Assembly: GCA_035492775.1 (NCBI GenBank)
Contig: DATJIW010000051.1
Span: 1-64,000, forward strand
Length of the DNA stretch: 64,000 nucleotides
Direction: 5' to 3'
Source: DATJFQ01 sp035492775
Lineage (GTDB): Bacteria; Acidobacteriota; Vicinamibacteria; Vicinamibacterales; 2-12-FULL-66-21
A program made the translations under genes and the position numbers. The notes below the pieces were generated by a model. It was not told the origin of the DNA, did not search any database, and worked only from the letters and a program-made list of their open reading frames with translations. Shown here in pieces: positions 7,646 through 18,496 of this stretch (the first letter of the stretch is position 1; every line of letters begins with the position of its first letter).

Positions 7646-10261
7646 ATGGCAATCGCATCCGGAGTGCGGCTTGGACCTTACGAAATCGTGGCGCCGGCCG
7701 GCTCCGGCGGGATGGGCGACGTGTACCGCGCGCGGGACGTGCGGCTCGATCGGGACGTCGCCGTCAAGACCCTCAAAGGGCCGTTCACGGAGCGTTTCGA
7801 GCGCGAAGCGCGGGCCATCTCCGCGCTGAATCATCCGAACATCTGCACCCTGCACGACGTCGGCCAGCACGAGGGCAGCGGCTACCTCGTGATGGAGTTC
7901 ATCGAGGGGACGCCGATCGCCGGCCCCATCCCCGTCGAGCAGGCGATCGCGTATGGGATTCAGATCTGCGAGGCGCTCTACGCGGCCCACAAGAAGGGCG
8001 TCGTCCATCGCGACCTGAAACCCTCGAATATCCTCGTCACCAAACAAGGCATCAAACTGCTCGATTTCGGGCTGGCGAAGCTCGCGTCAGCCGGGGCGGC
8101 CGTCGTTGGAAACTCGTCCGCCGTGGAGCAGGCGACGGTGGCGGCGCTGACCGGGGCGCATACCGTCGTGGGGACGCCGCACTACATGGCGCCGGAACAA
8201 ATCGAAGGCCGCGAGGTCGACGCGCGAACCGACATTTTCGCGTTCGGCTGCGTGATGTACGAGCTGTTGACGGGGCGTCGTGCCTTCGACGGGCAGACTT
8301 CGTCGAGCGTCATGGCGGCGGTGCTGGCGACCAATCCTGAACCGATCGACAAGCTGGTGCCGTTGACGCCGCCGGCGCTCGATCGCATCGTCTCGCGCTG
8401 CCTGGCAAAGGACCCCGAGGACCGGTGGCAGTCCGCGCGTGACGTCGCGGCGGAGCTGAAGTGGGTCGCTCAGGGCGGATCGCAGGTGGGACTGCCGGTG
8501 ATGGTCAGCACCAGGCGCCGTTCGCGCGAGCAGCTGGCGTGGGCCGCTGCCGGCGCTGCCGCCATTGTTGCGATGGGGTTCGCCGTCGCGTGGGTGCGCC
8601 GCGCGCCCGAGCCGCCGCCGGTCGTCCGCTTTCAACTGGTGCTCCCGGCCATCCTGCAGAATGCAAGCCCGCCGACCGTCTCGCCCGACGGCCGGAACAT
8701 CGCGTTCGCCGCGGACAACGGCGGACAACGGATGATCTGGGTCCGTCCGCTGGATTCACTCGATCCACACCCGCTGCCAGGCACCGAAGGCGTGTACCGT
8801 CCGTTCTGGTCACCCGATAGCCGCTTCGTTGGCTTCATTGCCGGTGGAAAGCTGAAGAAGGTGGACATCTCCGGCGGACCGCCGGAGACGATTTGCGACG
8901 TCGCCAGCTCGGGCGGCGACGGTTCGTGGAGTCCCGAGGGCGTCATTTTGTACGACGGAACGGTGAACGACCCGTTGCGCGAAGTGCCCGCAGGCGGGGG
9001 AATCAGCAAACCCGTCGTGCTCGACGCGGACAAACCGGGGGGGACGCCGTCGAGCGGATGGCCGGAATTCCTGCCGGACGGCAAGCACTTCCTGTACACC
9101 GTCAACGCGTCCGCGACAGAGCTGACGCTGAAAGTCGGTGAGCTGGGTTCCACCAACAGCAAGACGCTCTTCCAGACGACGACGCGCGTCCAGTACGCCG
9201 CGCCCGGCTACCTCCTCTTCGTCCGCGATCGAACCCTCGTCGCGCAGAAGTTCGATCCGAACAGTCTGACGCTTCAGGGCGATCCGACGCCGATCGGCGA
9301 AGGGCTGGGGACCGATACTGTCGGACTCGCCTCGTTTTCCGTCTCGCGCACCGGGGTGCTCGTGTACCGCGGCGGCGAGCTGACCGGATCGCGTCTCGTC
9401 TGGATCGATCGCAATGGAAAGGAGACCCCGGCGCTCGATGCCGCCGCCGACTACCACGACACCTGGTTCTCACCCGATCGCTCGCGGCTCGTCTACGACA
9501 TTACTGCCGATGGCGGCCAGAACGACATCTGGATCCGCGACATCGTGCGCGGCGTGTCGTCGCGTTTTACGTTCGGTCCGACAACGAACGTGAACGCGAT
9601 CTGGTCGCCCGACGGACGGCGCATCGTGTACACATCGCGTGAAAAAGGCCCTGGCAATCTCCTCATCAAGGATGCCTCCGGGACGAAGGACCCCGAGCCG
9701 CTGCTGGTGGACGCGAACGAGAAATACGTCTCCGACTGGTCGCCGGATGGCAAGTACGTGCTCGTCACGTGGCGCGGCACGGACGGCGCCGGATGGAATA
9801 TCTCGGCGCTGACGATGGACGGCGACCACAAGATGATCCCGCTCGTGAAGACCAAGTTCAATGAGATGTGGGCGACCTTTTCGCCCGACGGCAAGTACAT
9901 CGCCTACCAGTCGAACGAGTCCGGCCGCTACGAGATCTACGTCCAGGAATTCCCGGATGCACGCAACAAGTGGCAGGTATCGACGGAAGGTGGACAGGAG
10001 GCCTTCTGGCGGGCCGACGGCCGCGAATTGTTTTATCGCACCGCCCGCCAGATCATCGGGGTTCCGGTACAGATGGGCGCGGGCTTCGTCGCGGGCACCG
10101 CTGCGGCGATTGTGGACACGCGCTTTTCCTCATCGATCGCGCGCGGCCTGTATCGCCCGTCTCCGGACGGGCAGAAGTTCCTCGTGCTCGCGCCGCGGGC
10201 CGCGCAGGCCGACACGCCGGCATCCGTCGTCCTGAACTGGACGACTGCGATCAGACGGTAA
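7646..10261 (+). CDS. Ser/Thr protein kinase with TolB/PD40 beta-propeller sensor
   Basis: The 871-residue kinase has an N-terminal PknB-type domain: loop GSGGMGDVY (19-27), Lys41, HRDLKPSN (121-128), DFG (140-142), GTPHYMAPEQ. A membrane helix follows at about 297-317, then roughly 540 residues of WD40/PD40-like blades with repeated signatures such as SPDGRNIAF, SPDSRFVGF, WSPDGRRIVY and FSPDGKYIAY. This architecture is expanded in acidobacteria. The propeller should lie outside the cytoplasm and sense a ligand or the envelope state (inference). All kinase catalytic residues are intact. Confidence 0.92.
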   Translation: MAIASGVRLGPYEIVAPAGSGGMGDVYRARDVRLDRDVAVKTLKGPFTERFEREARAISALNHPNICTLHDVGQHEGSGYLVMEFIEGTPIAGPIPVEQAIAYGIQICEALYAAHKKGVVHRDLKPSNILVTKQGIKLLDFGLAKLASAGAAVVGNSSAVEQATVAALTGAHTVVGTPHYMAPEQIEGREVDARTDIFAFGCVMYELLTGRRAFDGQTSSSVMAAVLATNPEPIDKLVPLTPPALDRIVSRCLAKDPEDRWQSARDVAAELKWVAQGGSQVGLPVMVSTRRRSREQLAWAAAGAAAIVAMGFAVAWVRRAPEPPPVVRFQLVLPAILQNASPPTVSPDGRNIAFAADNGGQRMIWVRPLDSLDPHPLPGTEGVYRPFWSPDSRFVGFIAGGKLKKVDISGGPPETICDVASSGGDGSWSPEGVILYDGTVNDPLREVPAGGGISKPVVLDADKPGGTPSSGWPEFLPDGKHFLYTVNASATELTLKVGELGSTNSKTLFQTTTRVQYAAPGYLLFVRDRTLVAQKFDPNSLTLQGDPTPIGEGLGTDTVGLASFSVSRTGVLVYRGGELTGSRLVWIDRNGKETPALDAAADYHDTWFSPDRSRLVYDITADGGQNDIWIRDIVRGVSSRFTFGPTTNVNAIWSPDGRRIVYTSREKGPGNLLIKDASGTKDPEPLLVDANEKYVSDWSPDGKYVLVTWRGTDGAGWNISALTMDGDHKMIPLVKTKFNEMWATFSPDGKYIAYQSNESGRYEIYVQEFPDARNKWQVSTEGGQEAFWRADGRELFYRTARQIIGVPVQMGAGFVAGTAAAIVDTRFSSSIARGLYRPSPDGQKFLVLAPRAAQADTPASVVLNWTTAIRR

Positions 10262-10270
10262 GAACGCGCG

Positions 10271-12187
10271 TTACGCGGTGATTTGCGCGATGACGTCGCG
10301 GTTGATGCGGATGTCCATCCGCTGGCGCGCCTTCGTCATGTACGCCGAATAGAACTCGTTCCGGCGCTGGTTCAGCAGGTCGGACTTGAGCGATTCTTTC
10401 TGCGCCGCCAGATCCGTCGGCGCCGGCGTCTGCTTCTCGGTCACTTTGATGATCGCGGCGCCGTTCGCGGTGACGATCGGGTCGCTCACGCCGCCCACCG
10501 GCAGCGAGAAGGCCGCGCTATCGACTGCGGGACTCTGACCGATGTCCGTGATTTGCGATCCGCGGGCGATGAAGTCGGTCGTCTTCACCTCGAGTCCGGC
10601 GTCTTTCGCCGCTTTCTGGAAATCGCCCGACTTCATGGCGGCGTCGACCGCGGCTGCCTTCTGCCGCGCCGCGTCGATCGCCTTCTCCTTCAGCACCGCA
10701 TCGCGCACCCTGGACTTCACTTCGTCCAGCTTGGGAACGTAGGAGTCCTGCGTCGCCAGCACCGTGATGAACGCGTAGCCTTGCGGCGTGCGGATCGGTT
10801 CGCTGACGTCGCCGACTTTCATCGCGAACGCCTGTTGCGCAACGTTCGGCGCCAGCCCGATCCCGGCGATCGGCTCGTCCTGCTGGAAGAACCCCGATTC
10901 GCGTACGGTCAGGCCGTGGTCGCGGGCCGCCTTGTCGAAGTCCGACGGCGACTTCAGCTGCGCCGATATCGCATTGGCTTCCTTCTGCGCCTCGTCCTGC
11001 GCCTGTTCGAACTTGAGCTGATCCTCGATCTGCGAACGCACTTCCGCCAGCGGCTTGGTCTGCGCCTGACGGTGATCCAGCACCTTGATGACGTGATACC
11101 CGAACTGCGTCTTCACCGGGCCGACGATGTCGCCCGGCTTGGCCGCGAACGCCGCGTCGTCGAATTCCTTCACCATCTGCCCGCGACCGAAGTAATCGAG
11201 GTCGCCGCCCTTCGCCTTGTTGGCGTCGTCTTCGGAATATTTCTTCGCGAGATCCTCGAAACTCGCTCCGCCCCTGGCCTCCGCGAGGATCGATTCAGCC
11301 TGCTTCTTCACGGCCGCGTCGTCTTTGCCCTCGGTCTTCAGCAGGATGTGCTCTGCGTGCACCTGCTCGGGGGTCGAGAACTGCTGGATGTTGTCGTTGT
11401 AGTAGCGCTCGATCTGCTGGCCCGTGACGGTCGCGCGCTGCCGGAGCGCTTCCTGATCGATGGCGACGAAGCGGACCTTCCGCTTCTCTGGAATGCGGAA
11501 CTCATCCTTGTGGGCCTCGAAGTACTTGGCGACGTCGGCATCGCTCGCGACGGTCCCTTCGCGGAACTTGTCGGCGGGGAACGAGACGACGGCGAGCTTG
11601 ACCTTCTCGTTCCGTCGTTCGAATTCCTTCTGTACCTCGGCGTCGGTGACGGTCATCCACCCCGTGAGGGCGGCCTGCAGCTTTTCCGTCATGATGCCGT
11701 GGCGCACTTCCTCTTCGAACTCGTCGGGCCGCATCGGAGGATTCTGCAGCTGCAGGACCTGGCGGTATCGCTGATCACCGATGAACTGCCCGTTCTCCTG
11801 AAACGCGGGCAGCGCAAGAATGCGCTCGCGCACTTCGGCGTCGCTGGCCGACAGTCCGAGACGTTTCGCCTCCACCAGCGCGGCCTGCTCGTCGACCATC
11901 TGCTGGACGATGCGCTGATCGATGCCGAGCTGCTTCAGAAGACGCTCGTCGACGTTGGCGCCGTACGACTGCCGATACGCCTGGATCTGCTGCTGATATA
12001 CGCGCCGGAACTCGGCGGCCGAGATCTCCTGCCCGTTGACCTCCGCGACGACGGCGTTGTTCGCAGCGCCTTGACGCGTGTCGCCGAGGAAGCTGGGGAT
12101 GTAAAGGAGGATGAACGACACGACGACGATCGCAAGGCTCCATTTGAGCCAGTTGCGGTGCCGTCGCATCCGGTCGAGCATGGTCAT
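10271..12187 (-). CDS. ppiD: PpiD/SurA-type membrane-anchored peptidyl-prolyl isomerase
   Basis: The 638-residue periplasmic foldase has a short cytoplasmic tail, one anchor helix (about 16-35, WSLAIVVVSFILLYIPSFLG), a SurA-like N-terminal chaperone region (NGQEISAAEFRR onward), and a parvulin domain containing HAEHILLK, YSEDDANKAKGGDL and FGYHVIKV. Two more degenerate parvulin-like copies follow (around GYAFITVLA and GAAIIKVTEKQ). The layout is that of PpiD. It is convergent with the upstream kinase gene, with only 9 bases between their ends. ATGs at 12187 and 12181 are both possible. Confidence 0.88.
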   Translation of the reverse strand: MTMLDRMRRHRNWLKWSLAIVVVSFILLYIPSFLGDTRQGAANNAVVAEVNGQEISAAEFRRVYQQQIQAYRQSYGANVDERLLKQLGIDQRIVQQMVDEQAALVEAKRLGLSASDAEVRERILALPAFQENGQFIGDQRYRQVLQLQNPPMRPDEFEEEVRHGIMTEKLQAALTGWMTVTDAEVQKEFERRNEKVKLAVVSFPADKFREGTVASDADVAKYFEAHKDEFRIPEKRKVRFVAIDQEALRQRATVTGQQIERYYNDNIQQFSTPEQVHAEHILLKTEGKDDAAVKKQAESILAEARGGASFEDLAKKYSEDDANKAKGGDLDYFGRGQMVKEFDDAAFAAKPGDIVGPVKTQFGYHVIKVLDHRQAQTKPLAEVRSQIEDQLKFEQAQDEAQKEANAISAQLKSPSDFDKAARDHGLTVRESGFFQQDEPIAGIGLAPNVAQQAFAMKVGDVSEPIRTPQGYAFITVLATQDSYVPKLDEVKSRVRDAVLKEKAIDAARQKAAAVDAAMKSGDFQKAAKDAGLEVKTTDFIARGSQITDIGQSPAVDSAAFSLPVGGVSDPIVTANGAAIIKVTEKQTPAPTDLAAQKESLKSDLLNQRRNEFYSAYMTKARQRMDIRINRDVIAQITA

Positions 12188-12428
12188 GGGCTGTCGGGAC
12201 CTCTGAAAAGGCCAATTATGCCACGATCCAACCCGTCATCGCCGGGATCCAACATCCCGCAGTCCGCGGGCGTGGCGCCGATGCCGCGCAGGTGTGGCGC
12301 ACGCGCGAGCCGGAGGAAACGCGCGAAGTTCCGGCGTTTGTCACTGCCAGATCGCCACTCATCATCAATTACTGTTCAGTGATCCCAGATTGCACCGACG
12401 TGCGAAAGGCTATCAAGGAGTCATTCGC

Positions 12429-15344
12429 ATGAAGCAATGGTTGTGGTGTGCGATGCTCGCGCTGGCGTTCGCGCCGGCGGCGAGGGCACAGGAGTCGACG
12501 ACCGGCACGATCGCCGGACAGGTCACCGACGAACAGGGTCTCGCGCTGCCCGGCGTGACCGTGACGGTCGAATCCGGACAGGGTGCGAAAACGTTTACGA
12601 CCGACGATCAAGGTCGTTTCACGGCGCCGTTCCTGACGCCGGGTGTCTACACGGTTCGAACGGAACTGCAGGGATTCAAGCCTGCTGAACAGCGGAATAT
12701 CGAAGTGCGTCTCGGCCAGACGGCGCCGATCAATTTCCGCATGTCGGTCGGCGGCGTCACGGAAACGGTGGAGGTGAAGGAGACGCATGCCGTCGTCGAT
12801 CCGACGAGCACCACGGTGGGCGCCAACATCGACAGCCAGATGCTGTCGAAAATCCCCGTGAACCGCACGCTGGCCGACACGATGTATCTCGCTCCGGGTG
12901 TCAGCAGCGGCGGCGGGACGGGGCGGTCGAACCCGTCGATCTCCGGCGCATCAGGTCTCGAGAATCAGTACATGGTCGACGGCGTGAACATCACGAACCC
13001 GGGCTACGGCGGCCTCGGTTCGTACTCCATCGTCCTCGGCTCGCTCGGCACCGGCGTGACGTTCGACTTCATCCAGGAAGTCCAGGTGAAGACGGGCGGC
13101 TACGAGGCGCAGTATGGACAGGCTACGGGCGGTGTCGTCACGGTTGTCACGAAGTCGGGAACGAACGACATTCGTGGAACGGTGTTCGGCTATTCGCAGC
13201 CCGACAAACTGCAGAACGCGTTTCGCCAGGTCACGTTGACCACTCCGACGCGATCGGAAGCGGTAAACGAGACGGGCAGCCATGTGAGCGATTTCGGCGC
13301 CGAAGTCGGCGGACCGGTGTTCAGGAACAATCTGTTCTACTTCGCCGCGATCGATCCGCAGCGGAATACGTCGACGTTCGTCGCGCCCGCGGGGAGCGCG
13401 CTGGCAAGCCTCGGCGCGCAGGATCGCGAGCGGCGCATCATGGCGTATTCGACGAAGGCGACCTGGCAGGTTGCAGCCGGACACCGCATCGATGCGTCGT
13501 TCTTCGGCGATCCCGGGAACGGGCCGATGGGTCCGCAGCGCCGGTCGTCGCTGCTGGGTGATACCACTGCGGCATTCAGCCAGCTGCAGAATTTCGGCGG
13601 GCACAATCAAACGGTCCGCTACAACGGCGTGCTCAAACCGAACTGGCTGGTGGACGCATCGTACGCCCGCTCGACGAACGGCATCACGGAGATTCCGTCG
13701 TTGAATCAGTACCAATACATCACCCCGAGTTCGGTGACGGGCGGCATCGGCTTCTACGAGAACAACACCGGGAAGAACGAGCAGGTGCAGGCGAACGGCA
13801 CGAACATCCTGAACTTCAAGGGACAGCACCAGATCCGATACGGGTTCCAGAACGAACACATCACGTACGACAACATCACGAACTACACGGGGCCGACGTT
13901 CACGCTGTCGAACGGCCAGCAGACCGTCACGGGGGCGAGCGTCAACGTCCTTGACGATCCCACCTTCGGGACGATCTACCGCGTGACGCGGGCGAGCCTC
14001 GGCAACGTGCGGCAGACCGACCAGAACTATCTGAGCTTCTTCGCGCAGGACACCTGGCAGGTGGGACGTCATCTCACCGTGCGTCCGGGCGTGCGCTACG
14101 AGCAGCAGAAGCTGATCGGGAACGTGAGCCACTTCTCGTTCGACGGGAACTGGGCGCCGCGGATCGGCGCGACCTACGACCCGACGGGTACGGGGCGCAT
14201 GAAAATTTTCGGGAACTACGGATGGTTCTTCGCGAAGATCCCGAACGACCTCGCGGCCCGCGCGCTCTCGGCTGACAACGGCGTGACCCGCGCGGACTAC
14301 TTCGATGCGAATCTGACGCAGCCGGTCCCCGAAGGCGTGGAGGCCGCCGACACGACGGTGCACCTGCGATTCGCGGGATTGTCCGCATCGGACTTCGATC
14401 CCAACGCGCGGTCCACGTACTCGACGGAAACGCTCCTCGGCTGGCAATGGGAAGCCTCGCCAGGTCTCTCGGTGGGCGTCAACTACATGCGCCGCCGCTA
14501 CGGCCGCGTCCTCGAGGACATCGGGTCGCTCCCCCTCGTGGCGTACCTGCTGCCGGATCTCACCCTCGGCAGCGTCGAGTACTTCGTGACGAATCCGGGT
14601 CCGAACACACCCGTCACGAATCCGTTCGACGTACCCATCTCCTTCGACCACCCTGCGCACGACTACGACGCGGTCACGTTCGAAGCGTCGAAGCGGTTTT
14701 CGGGCGGCTGGTCGCTGCAGTCGTCGTATACCTGGTCTCGCCTGTGGGGGAACTTCGAAGGGTTCTTCCGCAACGACAACGGCCAGTCCGATCCGGGGAT
14801 CACGTCGCTGTTCGATTTCCCGACGAATGATCCCACGTACGTGTCGCTCGGCCGCGCGCTCGGCTTCCGCGGCGACATCCGGTATCTCGGCACCGCGGGA
14901 AACGGTCCGCTGCCGAACGATCGCACCCACACCGGCAAATTGTTCGGCAATCGGCAGTGGGCGAACGGCGCGAACGTTGGCGTCGCCTTCCAGATTCAGT
15001 CGGGCGAGCCGCTGACGGCATTTGCCGCCAATCCGGTGTACGACAGCTCCGGTGAAATTCCCGAGACCGCGCGCGGGGCGGGGATTCAGACGGTCGACGG
15101 CTTCAAAACGCGGACGCCGCTGCAGTATCAGACCGACGTACACGGCGACTATGGATTCAAGCTCTCCGGCGGGCGACGCATCGTCGTGCTGGCGGACGTT
15201 TTCAATCTGTTCAACCAGCGCCGTGTCACGGGGTACGACTACCTGACCGAGCTGGCCTTCCAGCTGCCCGATCAGAACTTCGGGCAGGTCGTCTCGTACC
15301 AGGTTCCCCGGACCATGCGCTTCGGCGCACGATTCGAATTCTGA
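12429..15344 (+). CDS. TonB-dependent receptor with carboxypeptidase-regulatory N-domain (Oar-like)
   Basis: AAGGAG at 12415-12420, eight bases before the ATG, fixes the start. The 971-residue outer-membrane protein has a signal peptide ending near ARAQ, then a CarboxypepD_reg/SpaA-like beta domain (GTIAGQVTDEQGLALPGVTV to about residue 105), a plug domain with YMVDGVNI and GGVVTVVTKSGTN, and a large beta-barrel ending in MRFGARFEF with the terminal Phe expected for BAM recognition. Such receptors import large substrates or act in the envelope; the substrate cannot be read from the sequence. No TonB/ExbBD or SusD partner lies nearby. Confidence 0.9.
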   Translation: MKQWLWCAMLALAFAPAARAQESTTGTIAGQVTDEQGLALPGVTVTVESGQGAKTFTTDDQGRFTAPFLTPGVYTVRTELQGFKPAEQRNIEVRLGQTAPINFRMSVGGVTETVEVKETHAVVDPTSTTVGANIDSQMLSKIPVNRTLADTMYLAPGVSSGGGTGRSNPSISGASGLENQYMVDGVNITNPGYGGLGSYSIVLGSLGTGVTFDFIQEVQVKTGGYEAQYGQATGGVVTVVTKSGTNDIRGTVFGYSQPDKLQNAFRQVTLTTPTRSEAVNETGSHVSDFGAEVGGPVFRNNLFYFAAIDPQRNTSTFVAPAGSALASLGAQDRERRIMAYSTKATWQVAAGHRIDASFFGDPGNGPMGPQRRSSLLGDTTAAFSQLQNFGGHNQTVRYNGVLKPNWLVDASYARSTNGITEIPSLNQYQYITPSSVTGGIGFYENNTGKNEQVQANGTNILNFKGQHQIRYGFQNEHITYDNITNYTGPTFTLSNGQQTVTGASVNVLDDPTFGTIYRVTRASLGNVRQTDQNYLSFFAQDTWQVGRHLTVRPGVRYEQQKLIGNVSHFSFDGNWAPRIGATYDPTGTGRMKIFGNYGWFFAKIPNDLAARALSADNGVTRADYFDANLTQPVPEGVEAADTTVHLRFAGLSASDFDPNARSTYSTETLLGWQWEASPGLSVGVNYMRRRYGRVLEDIGSLPLVAYLLPDLTLGSVEYFVTNPGPNTPVTNPFDVPISFDHPAHDYDAVTFEASKRFSGGWSLQSSYTWSRLWGNFEGFFRNDNGQSDPGITSLFDFPTNDPTYVSLGRALGFRGDIRYLGTAGNGPLPNDRTHTGKLFGNRQWANGANVGVAFQIQSGEPLTAFAANPVYDSSGEIPETARGAGIQTVDGFKTRTPLQYQTDVHGDYGFKLSGGRRIVVLADVFNLFNQRRVTGYDYLTELAFQLPDQNFGQVVSYQVPRTMRFGARFEF

Positions 15345-15361
15345 ACTGTCGAGGTTGATCA

Positions 15362-15398
15362 GCACCGCCGTCTCGGAGACAATCCGAGACTGCGGTGC
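15362..15398 (+). promoter_or_regulatory. 16-bp hairpin directly before the next start codon
   Basis: GCACCGCCGTCTCGGA (15362-15377) and TCCGAGACTGCGGTGC (15383-15398) pair at 15 of 16 positions across a 5-base loop. The stem ends three bases before the ATG at 15402 and occupies the place where a ribosome-binding site should be. It may terminate the receptor gene (no U-tract is seen) or hide the initiation region of the next gene. Confidence 0.6.
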
Positions 15399-15401
15399 AC
15401 C

Positions 15402-16076
15402 ATGGCGTCAGAGCATTTCGCCGCGTCCGAGTCCGTCCCTCCCATCGTTCTGTTCGTCGGCGACCGCGACACCCTCGACGTATATCTGCCGCGCTTCGAA
15501 GAGGCCGGCTTCTGGATGGCGGGGGCCACAACCCCACCCGAAGCGGTCGGCGCCATCGCGGACCTGAAGCCGGATCTCGTAGTCGCCGAAACGGACGCCG
15601 TTGCGCCGGACGCCGGGCCGGACCTCGTCGGCGCGCTACGGCATGATGAGGCCGCGAAAGAGGTCCCGATCATCCTGTTGACGGAGACCCGGTGCACCGA
15701 GGCGACGGAGGGGATGGCCGCGCAAGTCGATCTAATCCTCGTCAAGCCCGTGCCCCCCGAGGCCCTGCTGACGCGCGTTGCGGAGCTGCTGGCCTGGTCG
15801 AAGACGCTTCGTGCCCGCTCGAAAAAAACAAGCGCGCGTGTGACCTGTCTGATCGACCGATCGAACCAGTTGCTCGACCGCGGAGAGCGCATCAAAGCGC
15901 AAACGGAGAGCACGAACCGGCCGTGCCCGTCGTGTGGTGTCCTGCTCGAATGGCTCGAGCGAGGGACGCTCGGCGGCGTGGAGTACGACTACTACCGCTG
16001 GTGCCGCAACGGCTGCGGCCTTTTCTGCTACGACCTGACCCACGCCGGCGCCGTCCGCTGGATCAAACTTGCCTGA
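15402..16076 (+). CDS. degenerate receiver (Asp to Glu) fused to a cysteine-rich zinc ribbon
   Basis: The 224-residue protein has residues 14-130 folded like a response-regulator receiver: VLFVGDRD carries the acidic site, LLTET the switch Thr and LVKPVPP the conserved Lys. The phospho-acceptor position in DLVVAETD is Glu63 where Asp is expected, so it may mimic the phosphorylated state or be a pseudo-receiver. After a basic helix, the tail has Cys175, Cys178, Cys201, Cys205 and Cys209 (CPSC and CRNGCGLFC), a probable zinc ribbon. I know no characterised family with this combination. The ATG overlaps a hairpin. Confidence 0.75.
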   Translation: MASEHFAASESVPPIVLFVGDRDTLDVYLPRFEEAGFWMAGATTPPEAVGAIADLKPDLVVAETDAVAPDAGPDLVGALRHDEAAKEVPIILLTETRCTEATEGMAAQVDLILVKPVPPEALLTRVAELLAWSKTLRARSKKTSARVTCLIDRSNQLLDRGERIKAQTESTNRPCPSCGVLLEWLERGTLGGVEYDYYRWCRNGCGLFCYDLTHAGAVRWIKLA

Positions 16077-16196
16077 TCCCGGTTGAATTCTATGGCTGTG
16101 TAAGTGTGCCAATGTGCTATATTTACGCAGGATAGAAGGACTTAGAGGGATTCTTTCATTCCGCAGACTCGCCTCCGCCGCCCATCGGGTACGCGT

Positions 16197-17267
16197 GTGC
16201 CGACCCGTGTCAGGCGTTCGCCATCGCTGTCCGCCCGTACGGATCTGGCCAGCCGGCTCCAGCCGCTGCAGTCCGCGCTGCGGGCCCGGCTGTCGAAGGC
16301 GGACGTCCTCGCCGAGCTGATCCGCGACGTACATACCTTCGTCGAACCCGTCCGGGTCGCAGAGGCCATCGCAGGCCACGCCGCCGCGTGGCTTCCGATT
16401 GGCGGCTGGGCCGTACTGGTTCTGGACGACAACGGCGAGCCTCGCGCGCTGGCCTCGCGCGGCATCGGCGCGTCAGGAGAGCAGGCGGCGCTCGCAGTCG
16501 GGCTCTGGGTGATGAAGCACGGGGAGCCATGCGCCGTCACGAACGTATCGGCGGACGAACGGTTCTCCGACGCCACGGCAGCCGCGGCGCTCGGGTTTCC
16601 GCTCGCGTGCCGGGGCCGCGTCGTCGGAGCGATCGTCGGCATCGATCGCGCGCCTTCACAGCGCGAACCCCGCCTCGCGGCGGCGACCTCGCGTGTGGTG
16701 CGCGCCGCGCTGGAGCCCGCCGCGTTCGCGCTCGACAACGCGCTGCGCGTCGAGCGTGCCGAAGCGCTCTCCGTCACCGATGATCTGACACAGCTGTACA
16801 ACTCGCGATATCTGTCGCAGGTCCTTCGACGCGAAACCAAGCGCGCGAGCCGCAGCGGCCGGCCGCTGTCGCTGCTGTTCCTCGATCTCGACGGCTTCAA
16901 ATCGATCAACGACACCCACGGCCACCTGTATGGCAGCCGCGCGCTCGTCGAGGCCGGCAGCGTCATCCGGCTCAGCGCCCGTGAAACCGACGTCGTGGCC
17001 CGCTACGGCGGCGATGAATTCGCGCTCGTGCTGCCCGACACGGCCAGCGAAGGGGCGGTCGCGGTCGGCGCGCGTATCCGCGATCGCGTGGCCGCACATC
17101 CGTTTCTCCACGACGACGGGCTGGACATCCATCTCACGGTGTCGATTGGCGTCGCGACGCTGCCCGACGTGGCCGCCTCCGCGGAAACACTGATTGAAGC
17201 GGCCGACCTGGCCATGTACCACGTCAAGGAACACGGCAAGAACGGCATTTACGTAGCTGGCGAATAG
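16197..17267 (+). CDS. diguanylate cyclase, GAF-GGDEF
   Basis: It makes cyclic di-GMP from GTP. The 356-residue product has a GAF-like sensor (about 30-185) and a GGDEF domain with intact RYGGDEF (GGDEF at 271-275). An RETD motif at 262-265, exactly five residues upstream, is the RxxD inhibitory site, so product inhibition is expected. No membrane helix is visible, so it is probably cytosolic. The GTG at 16197 is used; there is no strong ribosome-binding site and the start could differ. The stop lies nine bases before mreB, and mreB's AGGAG overlaps this gene's stop codon, which suggests co-transcription with the rod-shape genes. Confidence 0.9.
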   Translation: MPTRVRRSPSLSARTDLASRLQPLQSALRARLSKADVLAELIRDVHTFVEPVRVAEAIAGHAAAWLPIGGWAVLVLDDNGEPRALASRGIGASGEQAALAVGLWVMKHGEPCAVTNVSADERFSDATAAAALGFPLACRGRVVGAIVGIDRAPSQREPRLAAATSRVVRAALEPAAFALDNALRVERAEALSVTDDLTQLYNSRYLSQVLRRETKRASRSGRPLSLLFLDLDGFKSINDTHGHLYGSRALVEAGSVIRLSARETDVVARYGGDEFALVLPDTASEGAVAVGARIRDRVAAHPFLHDDGLDIHLTVSIGVATLPDVAASAETLIEAADLAMYHVKEHGKNGIYVAGE

Positions 17268-17276
17268 GAGCGGCTT

Positions 17277-18299
<1,023 letters not shown>

Positions 18300-18300
18300 A

Positions 18301-18496
18301 AACATGGTTCAGGGTTCGCGGGTTCGGAGGTGCGGCGGTTCGATTCCGGGTTCGGAGTTCGGGTTCGCGTTCGGGTTCGCGTTCGGGTTCGAAGCGAACT
18401 CGAACCTGACCGCGAACGCGACGAACCCGAACGGCGAACGAGAAGCGAACCTCCGCCCCCCCGCACCGCCGCACCGCCGAACCGTGGCTTCATGAA
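18301..18496. repeat. TTCGGG-type micro-repeat block between mreB and mreC
   Basis: 196 bases without a gene. The core holds two perfect 12-bp direct copies of GCGTTCGGGTTC (18367-18390) and an inverted copy CGAACCCGAACG (18422-18433) that pairs with 18368-18379. A looser outer pair involves GGTTCGGAGGTGCGGCGG and CCGCACCGCCGAACC. A long GC-rich hairpin is expected inside the mre transcript and could separate mreB expression from mreCD. Confidence 0.75.

Noticed and set aside
10283..12382. 699-residue open frame opposite the PpiD gene
   Set aside because: Antisense shadow of a well-supported gene; no motif.
12951..15365. 804-residue open frame opposite the TonB-dependent receptor gene
   Set aside because: High GC keeps the antisense frame open. 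It has no domain, the composition is Arg/Val/His-rich nonsense, and the plus-strand gene is certain.
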